Part shown: positions 1-5,836 of the stretch, one piece after another
Layout: every line of letters starts with the position of its first letter
Numbering within the stretch: position 1 is the first letter of the stretch
From: Bacteroidaceae bacterium
GTDB lineage: Bacteria; Bacteroidota; Bacteroidia; Bacteroidales; Bacteroidaceae
Direction: 5' to 3'
DNA: 7,362 bases
Assembly (NCBI GenBank): GCA_021443285.1
Contig: JABUUG010000020.1
Location: 13,715 to 21,076 of the forward strand
Notes under the pieces: model-generated
What the model was told of the DNA's origin: nothing
Database searches by the model: none
Seen by the model: only the letters and a program-made list of their open reading frames with translations
Program-made: the position numbers and the translations under genes

Positions 1-99
1 CCCAAGTAAAGGCACATACCATTTATCAAAAAGAATAAAACAAAATATAATAATCTTCTTCCCTTTCTTGGGGGACAGAGCGGGGCTTTTTCCAAGTGT

Positions 100-1035
100 A
101 TGAACTGGATAAGGCAAGAGTTTGTCGTGTTCCTCTTCATGCTTTTTGTCAGCGCATCCTTCTGGGCATTCCAAAGTTTCTTCGGTAAAACCTATGAGAA
201 GGAAATCGCCATTCCCATAGAGTTCGCCCATCTTCCAAAGAATGTCGTGCCACTCGACGAATTGCACGACACACTTAACGTCGTGATAAGAGACGACGGA
301 CTCGCACTCCTTGGATACGAGATGTGGGATAAGCCAGCGAATATACGACTTATTTTCAACAAGTACAACAAACCCTCAGAAAATGCAGCCGTTCTAACCA
401 ATGCAGACATACACACACTCGTCAAAAGCACTATCTCACGAAGCACAAAAATTGTATCCATAAAAGACGAAAAGATCCAGTTGAGATATTCGCTTGGAAA
501 GAAAAAGCGAGTGCCAGTACGTGTAAAAGGCAAAATCACGTCTACCACAACACATCACACGCACAGTGACATCACACCTGATAGTGTTGATGTATATGCG
601 GTAGATAACATACTCGATAAGATCTCGTTTGCATATACAAAAAGCCTCAATATCAGTGGAATAAGTAAGAAAACACATCTCACAGCTGAAATAGAAAAAA
701 TAGATGGGGCACGATTTGTCCCTGCCTCTGTAAAACTCAAAGTTATACCGGTAGTCTTTGTCGAAAAGGCTATTGTCGTACCCATTGTTTGCCGCAACGA
801 GCCAGATGGAATAAAACTGCGTTTGTTCCCCAAGTCAGTAACGGTAAAATGTAGCACAGACATAAATACCTATTCCTCTATAGACAAGAATATGTTCTGC
901 GTTGAGGCAGACTACAATTCTATCGCATCTGGAAATGAAGATAAGTGTGCAATAATGCTGACAAAATATCCGAAGACAGTAAAAAATCCGAGGATTATGA
1001 AAACTGAGGTTGATTTCCTTATTGAGAAGAAATGA
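100..1035 (+). CDS. YbbR-like domain protein, membrane-anchored
   Basis: The 311-residue protein starts with a short MNWIRQ stretch and one hydrophobic segment at about residues 8-28 (FVVFLFMLFVSASFWAFQSF). The rest is a long, beta-rich, lysine-rich part with no further membrane segment, so it is probably anchored in the inner membrane and faces the periplasm. This layout and the position directly before coaE are typical of Bacteroidota proteins with YbbR repeats. In Firmicutes, YbbR (CdaR) regulates the diadenylate cyclase CdaA; no cyclase gene is visible here, so that role should not be transferred. The ATG at 100 is the only ATG start in this frame after the stop at 52-54. The gene ends in TGA, 40 bases before coaE, which suggests cotranscription. 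The family call rests on the fold pattern and neighbours, because repeat motifs are weakly conserved. Confidence 0.78.
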   Translation: MNWIRQEFVVFLFMLFVSASFWAFQSFFGKTYEKEIAIPIEFAHLPKNVVPLDELHDTLNVVIRDDGLALLGYEMWDKPANIRLIFNKYNKPSENAAVLTNADIHTLVKSTISRSTKIVSIKDEKIQLRYSLGKKKRVPVRVKGKITSTTTHHTHSDITPDSVDVYAVDNILDKISFAYTKSLNISGISKKTHLTAEIEKIDGARFVPASVKLKVIPVVFVEKAIVVPIVCRNEPDGIKLRLFPKSVTVKCSTDINTYSSIDKNMFCVEADYNSIASGNEDKCAIMLTKYPKTVKNPRIMKTEVDFLIEKK

Positions 1036-1075
1036 TATTAAGAAGGATTAGATAAAGCAAACTCCAACGAAAATT

Positions 1076-1654
1076 ATGAAGATAGCTATAACCGGTGGAA
1101 TAGGAAGTGGTAAAAGCCATGTTGCTGATATGCTAAGAGAACGAGGCATTCAAGTGTACGACTGCGACCGAGCTGCAAAGCGACTAATGAACACTCCTAA
1201 GTTACGGCAACAGCTCACCACACTTTTGGGGGAAGACGCATATTATGGCGATGGGCGACTCAACAAAGCTGTTGTGTCCCAATTTATCATGCAGTCCGAA
1301 CAGAACAGGCTCGCACTGGGAGCAATAGTTCATCCTGCAGTCGCAGAAGACTTCCTGCAGTCTGGCCTTGAATGGATGGAGTCCGCAATACTCTTTGAGA
1401 GCGGATTCCATAACCTAGTAGACAAAGTGGTCTGTTTATATGCACCCATGGAAGTCAGGTTACAGAGAATAATGCAGCGAGACAACATCACACGGCAGCA
1501 GGCAATGCAATGGATTCAACTACAGCTTTCGCAAGAAGAAATGTTAAAACGTTCCGACTACTGTATCCTCAATTACGGTAGATACAATCTCATAAAGCAG
1601 CTTTCCACCCTCATTACAATATTAAATGATAATCCACAATCTAACAATAAATAA
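1076..1654 (+). CDS. coaE: Dephospho-CoA kinase
   Basis: CoaE phosphorylates the 3'-hydroxyl of dephospho-CoA with ATP, the last step of coenzyme A synthesis, in the cytoplasm. The 192-residue product has a Walker A loop GGIGSGKS at residues 7-14, the segment YDCDRAAKRL at 28-37 where the family usually has an Asp-x-Asp acceptor-site motif, IVHP at 84-87, LFESGF at 106-111, a lid-like RIMQRDNITR at 131-140, and RSDYCILN at 159-166. All fall in the usual order, and the length is normal for the family. It begins 40 bases after the YbbR-like gene and is followed 9 bases later by the DUF5606 gene, so the three are probably one transcript. No strong Shine-Dalgarno sequence precedes the ATG, which is common in Bacteroidota. 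No disabling change is seen. Confidence 0.96.
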   Translation: MKIAITGGIGSGKSHVADMLRERGIQVYDCDRAAKRLMNTPKLRQQLTTLLGEDAYYGDGRLNKAVVSQFIMQSEQNRLALGAIVHPAVAEDFLQSGLEWMESAILFESGFHNLVDKVVCLYAPMEVRLQRIMQRDNITRQQAMQWIQLQLSQEEMLKRSDYCILNYGRYNLIKQLSTLITILNDNPQSNNK

Positions 1655-1663
1655 GCAATAAAT

Positions 1664-2074
1664 ATGAAAGATACCATTCTCGCCATTTCAGGTAAACCAG
1701 GACTGTATAAACTCGTGTCACGTGGCAATAACAGTCTCATCGTTGAAAGCCTTGATGAAAGCAAAAAACGCATGCCTGTATTCTCCTCAAATCGAGTAAC
1801 AAGCCTTAAGGACACAGCCATGTACACCGACTCAGACGACAAACCGCTAATGGAAATACTTGCTACACTAAGAGACAAGGAACAGGCTAAAGAGTCATCA
1901 CTCAACTATCGGAAATGCACCACAACACAGCTACGCGACTACTTTGCAACCATACTGCCTGACTTTGACAGAGACCGTGTACACGACAGCGACATAAAGA
2001 AGCTCATACAATGGTACAACATACTCGTAAAGAACGGCATTACCGGTTTTGAGGACGAGGCAGATAGTGAATAG
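1664..2074 (+). CDS. DUF5606 domain protein of unknown function
   Basis: This 136-residue soluble protein matches the small DUF5606 family that follows coaE in many Bacteroidales. Two recognisable blocks are present. The N-terminal one, at residues 8-31, contains ISGKPGLYKLVSRG and SLIVESLD. The C-terminal one, at about 98-121, contains LPDFDRDRVHDSD and IKKLIQWYNIL. Between them lies a charged linker (KDKEQAKESS-like), and the tail is acidic (EDEADSE). There is no signal peptide, membrane segment or catalytic motif that I can name. Nine bases separate it from coaE, which supports cotranscription. The function is unknown. Conserved linkage to coaE is my recollection of family gene order and was not checked here. 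Confidence 0.88.
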   Translation: MKDTILAISGKPGLYKLVSRGNNSLIVESLDESKKRMPVFSSNRVTSLKDTAMYTDSDDKPLMEILATLRDKEQAKESSLNYRKCTTTQLRDYFATILPDFDRDRVHDSDIKKLIQWYNILVKNGITGFEDEADSE

Positions 2075-2142
2075 TTTGCTGCCGGGATTTCACTGAAGAA
2101 GTAGCGCAGACACATCATAATATCAATAGATACACATACATA

Positions 2143-2751
2143 TTGGAGTATTTCCGTCAGACGAATCCAGATGTGAAGACGGAGTTAAATTATGGTAGCG
2201 ATTTCCAGTTGCTGGTGGCGGTTATGCTCAGTGCTCAGTGTACAGACAAGCGTGTCAATCAGGTTACTCCGGCTCTCTTCGCTGCCTATCCTGATGCGCA
2301 GAGTATTGCGCAGGCAGACGTGCAGGAAGTGCTTCACTACATAAAGAGTGTATCGTACCCTAATGCTAAGGCGCGTCACCTTGTGAAAATGGCGCGCATA
2401 CTATACAATGACTATGCAGGTGATGTGCCGCGTAGCTTTGCAGAGCTTGTGAAATTGCCTGGTGTGGGCAGAAAAACAGCCAATGTGATGGAGGCTGTAG
2501 CATTTGGCAGAGCCGCAATGCCTGTCGATACCCATGTGTTTCGTGTGGCTCACAGATTAGGACTTGTTCCCAAAAGTGCCACGACCCCATTGATGGTGGA
2601 GAAGGGACTAAAAAAGAACATTCCTCCAGAAATGCAGGCTGATGCCCATCACTGGTTACTCCTCCACGGCAGGTATATTTGTCAGAGTCGTAAACCTAAG
2701 TGCGGAAAATGCCCGTTTGGAGAAATCTGCCCATCGAAGATTACCGAATAA
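2143..2751 (+). CDS. nth: Endonuclease III (base-excision DNA glycosylase/AP lyase)
   Basis: Nth removes oxidised pyrimidines and cleaves the abasic site in base-excision repair. Counting from the TTG at 2143, the protein has LSAQCTDKRVN (29-39), the helix-hairpin-helix LPGVGRKTA (105-113) with the catalytic lysine K111, the catalytic aspartate D129 in VDTHVFR, and a C-terminal iron-sulfur site with C180, C187, C190 and C196 (C-x6-C-x2-C-x5-C). All key residues are present, so the enzyme should work. The start is uncertain: there is no ATG in this frame between the stop at 2068-2070 and the conserved region. The residues encoded just before the TTG (RYTYI, 2128-2142) look like the family's usual N-terminus, so translation may begin further upstream at an unusual codon. 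It lies 68 bases after the DUF5606 gene on the same strand. Confidence 0.94.
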   Translation: MEYFRQTNPDVKTELNYGSDFQLLVAVMLSAQCTDKRVNQVTPALFAAYPDAQSIAQADVQEVLHYIKSVSYPNAKARHLVKMARILYNDYAGDVPRSFAELVKLPGVGRKTANVMEAVAFGRAAMPVDTHVFRVAHRLGLVPKSATTPLMVEKGLKKNIPPEMQADAHHWLLLHGRYICQSRKPKCGKCPFGEICPSKITE

Positions 2752-2801
2752 GTATTCCCTGTGTCCAACTTCCCATCATCACTAAATTACAGAAATACAA
2801 A

Positions 2802-3194
2802 ATGACTGAAATACTGACAATTTTAATTACCATACTCGGAGCAATTGGAGTGAATAACGGAGATAAGAACGTAAATATGATTGCGTTCAGTGGACGTGCA
2901 GAGAGCAGCTGGTTTAGTGGTGACGTCATGTCTGGAGGCATAGATACACAGACGTTTACAAAGGATGGGGGGCATCTCTCGGCACGCTACATCCTGCAAG
3001 GAAAAGATAATGCTGGCGATAGCTGTAAGATATACATAGAGAACAATGGTAAGTTTGGTGAGGAGTATACGACTCCGACCGTAGTAACTGACAGCAAGTC
3101 GCTCGCTTTTCTTAACAAAGCGAAGCTGAGAGGAAAGCTTGACTTCTCTGGAGGAAAGCTGACAATCAGAATATACAAGGAAGATGAGGAATGA
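2802..3194 (+). CDS. Small DUF3237-like protein, function unknown
   Basis: This is a 130-residue protein with a hydrophobic N-terminal stretch at about residues 4-17 (ILTILITILGAIGV). No basic residues precede that stretch, so it is a weak candidate for a signal or anchor. The rest is a glycine-rich beta-type domain with FSGRAESSWFSG (29-40), GGIDTQ (45-50), SARYIL (60-65), KIYIENNG (76-83) and TDSKSLAFL (96-104). This pattern resembles the DUF3237-type beta-barrel proteins as I remember them; the assignment is tentative and no activity follows from it. The ATG at 2802 is preferred over one at 2700, which would overlap the 3' end of nth. The gene sits 50 bases after nth and 21 bases before queF, so it may be cotranscribed with both. 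Confidence 0.7.
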   Translation: MTEILTILITILGAIGVNNGDKNVNMIAFSGRAESSWFSGDVMSGGIDTQTFTKDGGHLSARYILQGKDNAGDSCKIYIENNGKFGEEYTTPTVVTDSKSLAFLNKAKLRGKLDFSGGKLTIRIYKEDEE

Positions 3195-3215
3195 AAATCA
3201 CTAAAAGACTGAGTT

Positions 3216-3674
3216 ATGGTCAGAACAAAAGACGGACTTACATTGTTGGGCAATAGCAAGACTCTCTACTCTTCAAGTTATTCCCCCGAAGTGCTTGAGA
3301 CATTTGAAAACAAACACCCCGAACATGACTACTGGGTGAAGTTTCTCTGTCCAGAGTTTACTACACTATGTCCTATCACTGGGCAACCGGATTTTGCGGA
3401 GATCATCATTCGCTATATTCCCGCAGAACGCATGGTTGAGAGCAAAAGTCTCAAGCTGTACTTGTTCAGTTTCCGTAATCATAACGATTTTCATGAAGAT
3501 ACCGTAAATACCATTATGAAAGACCTTATACATCTCATGCATCCCAAGTATATAGAGGTTGTAGGATTGTTTCGACCTCGAGGTGGCATCTCTATCCATC
3601 CTTTTGCCAACTACGCTATGCCAGGAACGAAATACGAGTCGTTGGCGGAAAGACGATTTGTAGATAGGGAATAG
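3216..3674 (+). CDS. queF: NADPH-dependent 7-cyano-7-deazaguanine reductase (QueF, short type)
   Basis: QueF reduces the nitrile of preQ0 to the amine preQ1, using NADPH, in queuosine synthesis for tRNA wobble modification. The 152-residue protein is of the short, unimodular (B. subtilis-like) type. It has the active-site block [12 protein letters not shown] with the nucleophile C52 and the proton-donor aspartate D59, followed by the QueF signature ESKSLKLYL (75-83) that binds NADPH, then FRNHNDFHE (86-94) with H93 and E94, and [14 protein letters not shown] (120-133). Length and motif order fit the family. The ATG at 3216 places the conserved LTLLG segment at the expected distance from the N-terminus. 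No other queuosine gene is in the window, and no preQ1 riboswitch is apparent in the 21-base gap in front of it. Confidence 0.96.
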   Translation: MVRTKDGLTLLGNSKTLYSSSYSPEVLETFENKHPEHDYWVKFLCPEFTTLCPITGQPDFAEIIIRYIPAERMVESKSLKLYLFSFRNHNDFHEDTVNTIMKDLIHLMHPKYIEVVGLFRPRGGISIHPFANYAMPGTKYESLAERRFVDRE

Positions 3675-3732
3675 AGGTTTTATATAAGTAATTGGTAAAA
3701 GAGTTCATAAAGTGCAATAATTGGTCTAAAGT

Positions 3733-3765
3733 TTTGGCAGTTATTATCTGAGTATATTACGTTTG
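3733..3765 (+). promoter_or_regulatory. Putative Bacteroidota sigma-ABfr promoter
   Basis: TTTG at 3733-3736 and TACGTTTG at 3758-3765 are separated by 21 bases. They match the Bacteroidota -33 TTTG and -7 TAnnTTTG elements at the expected spacing. Transcription would start a few bases after 3765 and run into the broken phosphatase-family gene that begins at 3833. The site is recognised by pattern only. Confidence 0.5.
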
Positions 3766-3832
3766 CTTCGATTTCATTGTTCAAGAAGTTACAGAAAGTT
3801 CCCATCAATTATACCACATAATTTCAGTTCCC

Positions 3833-4506
3833 ATGAAGATATTGAGTTATAACATACACCGCAGCAACCAGCAGAAGATTGACAATATCCTGTCAAGGGG
3901 AGCAGACATTATGTTTCTGCCTGAGTGTGCATGCCCTAATCTGCTCCGTCTTCCTGAGGGTTGCAAAATGGCTTGGGTGGGCGACTACGACTTCAAATGA
4001 CTGGGTGTTATATGGAAGAGTGCGGTAAGCTGCGAGGTTACAGAATGGGCAGACACGGAGCATAAATATATGATTCCACTTGTCGTGGAGGACAAAGGGT
4101 TTCTTGTTGCTGTATGGCCAACAATTCTACCTCATTTGGATAGATATATCCACAGATTCTGCAGGATTGTCTGAAGACCTACTCTGAGCACATAAAGGAG
4201 ATGCCGACATTGATAACGGGCGACTTCAACTGCTACATCGGTCAAGGAAATGCAAGCAAGAGCACCGGCGACTTTGAGCAGTGTGTGAAATATATGCGCG
4301 AACTCGGTTTGCACAGCGAGTATCACGAACGTACACATGAAGACTTGGGCAAGGAAAGCACCTGCACCTATCACCATCTGTTTAAGGACGACATGACTTT
4401 CTTCCTTGACTACACATTCACGAACATCCCGCTATCCGCATACACTATAGGCGGATGGGAAAGAAACATCAGCGACCACAGTCCGCAGATAATGGAAGTT
4501 TCTTAG
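3833..4506 (+). pseudogene. Endonuclease/exonuclease/phosphatase (EEP) family protein, broken by a stop and a frameshift
   Basis: Read with two repairs, this encodes one EEP-fold metal-dependent hydrolase of about 223 residues. The first part starts at ATG 3833 with MKILSYNIHRSNQ (the metal-site Asn) and MFLPEC (the metal-site Glu). It then meets TGA at 3998-4000 within DYDFK-stop-LGVIWK and continues in the same frame to about 4145. There the reading frame changes: deleting one TA from the TATATA-like run at 4144-4149 joins LPHLDRY to PQILQDCLKTYSEHIKEMP. The last part has the catalytic ITGDFNCYIG (GDFN) and a final SDHSP (Asp-His pair), ending at TAG 4504-4506. All family catalytic motifs survive, so decay seems recent. 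TGG is used for Trp elsewhere in the window and TGA ends other genes, so readthrough as Trp is unlikely. The substrate cannot be told, because the family ranges from nucleases to lipid phosphatases. Confidence 0.88.
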
Positions 4507-4621
4507 AAAGGGATTGAAGTTTTTTCAGAAAGAGAATTTCGCCTGTTTTCCGTAAATGAGGCACCCAAACACCGAAAAGCCCATTATCGGTTGTTCGCAG
4601 GCTGAGCCACCTGACATTTTG

Positions 4622-5106
4622 TCACTTTTGACATACGATTTCATACAGTTCTTGCTGCAGTTCGTCCATTTTTAACAAAAAAGACATCCTGCGGTTGCTT
4701 ATGGTCATCTGGCAGTTCAGCCTATACATGGTCTTTACAAGATGGCCTGCCTGGTAGATTGTGATGCCGGAATTGGCTGCTATGAGCCGCTGCTCCAGCT
4801 CCAGCATTATCGTGTATGCTGAAGCAGATGCACACGTGCGCCTCTATCCTGTTGTGCAGCTGGTGGTATATGGGGCACATCATTATGTCGCCCTTGTTCA
4901 TGCGGAACGCACGTTCTATGAACCATAGGTTAGAGTATTTGTCGAGAATCTATCCTTCGTCGATTTTGGTATTGGTGACATGTCCCTTGATGCCGTCTCA
5001 GACGCTGTCCGCATTGAACTTGTCCAGGTCTATCTCCACCTTCACCTCTCCTTCTATCCTCAGATACTTGTTGTATCCTCTGTTGTTTATGCTACGATTG
5101 GCAAAC
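4622..5106 (-). pseudogene. IS1634-family transposase, decayed C-terminal fragment
   Basis: The complement of this stretch encodes the C-terminal third of an IS1634-type (IS4-group DDE) transposase. From about 5095 downward it reads SINNRGYNKYLRIEGEV, then a segment broken by TGA at 4998-5000 (usually WDG at this point), GHVTNT, a second stop TAG at 4950-4952, KYSNLWFIERAFRMNKGD, CPIYHQLHNRIEAHVCICF, and, after a one-base shift near 4820, AYTIMLELEQRLIAANS through to the TGA at 4622-4624. The YxxLWxIExAFR and RIEAHxCI segments are the family's conserved region around the last catalytic Glu. The N-terminal two thirds and both insertion-sequence ends are missing or not recognisable, so the element cannot move on its own. 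Homology fades at about 5095-5106, close to the terminator of the tkt-rpiB operon. Confidence 0.85.
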
Positions 5107-5120
5107 GAAATTAGTATATA

Positions 5121-5162
5121 TATAAAAATCAGGGATGCAAAGGAAATAACCCTTGCATCCCT
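5121..5162 (-). terminator. Rho-independent terminator of the tkt-rpiB operon
   Basis: AGGGATGCAA at 5131-5140 and its complement TTGCATCCCT at 5153-5162 form a 10-bp perfect stem, extendable by two G-C pairs past a one-base bulge. On the complement strand the stem is followed at once by GATTTTTATATA (5130 downward), a U-rich tract. The hairpin therefore terminates leftward transcription about 100 bases after the rpiB stop. On the + strand no T-run follows, so it is a poor terminator in that direction. Confidence 0.82.
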
Positions 5163-5214
5163 AAAATACGATTAATTTGTTAAAGTTATTTGTCGTCTTG
5201 TTTATGTAGTTTTC

Positions 5215-5247
5215 TTCGACGCAGTAGCGTCGAACACCATGGCTTTT
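5215..5247. repeat. Palindromic intergenic element, copy A (3' of rpiB)
   Basis: TTCGACGC (5215-5222) and GCGTCGAA (5227-5234) form a perfect 8-bp stem around the loop AGTA, followed on the + strand by CACCATGGCTTTT (5235-5247). It lies in the 3' untranslated region of rpiB, between the stop at 5265 and the terminator. It matches the element behind tkt (5804-5836) at 26 of 33 positions by hand alignment. The stem lacks a U-tract in either direction, so it is not an obvious terminator. Confidence 0.65.
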
Positions 5248-5264
5248 CCGTTTATTCAAAGGGG

Positions 5265-5723
5265 CTAAACTGGTATTTTCTCGATACGCTCCTGATGGCG
5301 GCCGCCCTCAAACGGTGTGTTGAGATACTCATCCATAATCTTCGCAGCCATTTCGTTCTCGATGAAGCGACCGGGCATGACGAGAACATTGGCATTGTTG
5401 TGCTGACGGATGAGGTGCGCAATCTCCGGAATCCAGCAAAGTCCCGCACGGATAGACTGGTGCTTGTTGAGCGTCATCGTGATACCCTCGCCAGAACCGC
5501 ACATGGCAATACCTTTCTCCACCTCGCCTTTCTCAATGCCTTCTGCAAGGGCATGACCATAAACAGCGTAGTTGCAGCTTTCCTCGGTAAAGGTGCCATA
5601 GTCCTTATATGCGATACCTTTTTCTTCCAAATAGCCCTTAACGAACTGCTTGAGTGGGAAAGCGGCATGGTCGGATGCGATACCGATGAGCCCGGCAGTG
5701 GGAGTCTGATTTGTATTATTCAT
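5265..5723 (-). CDS. rpiB: Ribose-5-phosphate isomerase B
   Basis: RpiB interconverts ribose 5-phosphate and ribulose 5-phosphate in the non-oxidative pentose phosphate pathway. The 152-residue product starts MNNTNQTP, then has ASDHAA (16-21) with the Asp-His pair, DYGTFTEESC (41-50), the active-site loop CGSGEGITMTLNKH (75-88) with catalytic C75, LCWIPE (95-100), RQHNNANVL (106-114) with H108, and GGRHQERIEKI (140-150), whose arginines contact the phosphate in the family. Length is normal. Two spots differ from what I expect: the DYPDxA-type segment after the first loop reads NYAVYG (51-56), and CGSGNG or CGTGVG reads CGSGEG. The catalytic Cys and His remain. It follows tkt on the same strand after a 112-base spacer, consistent with one pentose-phosphate operon, and is followed by a strong terminator. 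Confidence 0.95.
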   Translation of the reverse strand: MNNTNQTPTAGLIGIASDHAAFPLKQFVKGYLEEKGIAYKDYGTFTEESCNYAVYGHALAEGIEKGEVEKGIAMCGSGEGITMTLNKHQSIRAGLCWIPEIAHLIRQHNNANVLVMPGRFIENEMAAKIMDEYLNTPFEGGRHQERIEKIPV

Positions 5724-5767
5724 CTATACATTTTTGATTTATGATGTATGATTTGTTGATTTAAGCA

Positions 5768-5796
5768 CCCTCCCCCAAAGGAACTGTGGGGGAGGA
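5768..5796. repeat. GC-rich stem-loop in the tkt-rpiB spacer
   Basis: CCTCCCCC (5769-5776) and GGGGGAGG (5788-5795) form an 8-bp all-complementary stem, extendable by one A-T pair, around a loop of about 9-11 bases. No U-tract follows on either strand, so it is unlikely to end transcription fully. On the complement strand it lies between the tkt stop and the rpiB start, where it could stabilise the upstream message, pause polymerase or be a dispersed repeat. The role is inferred only. Confidence 0.6.
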
Positions 5797-5803
5797 TTCT
5801 TGA

Positions 5804-5836
5804 TTCGTCACAGTCGTGCCGAACACAGTGGCTTTT
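5804..5836. repeat. Palindromic intergenic element, copy B (3' of tkt)
   Basis: TTCGTCAC (5804-5811) and GTGCCGAA (5816-5823) pair at 7 of 8 positions around the loop AGTC and are followed by CACAGTGGCTTTT (5824-5836), which touches the tkt stop codon. It is a diverged copy of the element at 5215-5247. Compared with that copy, one stem pair has changed on both sides (G-C to A-T), which keeps the pairing, and one pair has become a mismatch. Confidence 0.6.

Noticed and set aside
1..99. Possible tail of an upstream gene (the first frame reads Pro-Lys-stop, ending at 9) or a longer N-terminus of the YbbR-like protein.
   Set aside because: Two codons cannot identify a gene, another frame also stays open here, and no usable in-frame start codon exists between 55 and 99 for the YbbR-like protein.
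1861..2340. Shift in G versus C content between the DUF5606 gene (C over G) and nth (G over C).
   Set aside because: Hand counts of other lines in the same blocks were mixed, so the shift is not consistent enough to claim a rearrangement boundary.
2700..2801. Longer version of the DUF3237-like protein starting at ATG 2700.
   Set aside because: It would overlap the last 52 bases of nth, and its added residues look like a frame-shifted reading of the nth end and spacer; the ATG at 2802 is better placed.
3998..4000. TGA recoded as Trp or selenocysteine in the EEP gene.
   Set aside because: TGG encodes Trp elsewhere and TGA ends several intact genes here; no selenocysteine-type hairpin was evident, and a second lesion follows downstream.
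4620..4633. Short inverted repeat TGTCA-CTTT-TGACA as an insertion-sequence end.
   Set aside because: It overlaps the transposase stop codon and has only 5-bp arms; no matching copy is seen at the other side of the fragment.
4816..5175. Open frame of 119 codons on the + strand.
   Set aside because: It lies opposite the transposase remnant, has low-complexity Leu/Ser-rich content and runs into the terminator hairpin; the complement strand clearly explains this DNA.
5190..5744. Open frame of 184 codons on the + strand opposite rpiB.
   Set aside because: It is antisense to an unmistakable rpiB and shows no recognisable protein features.
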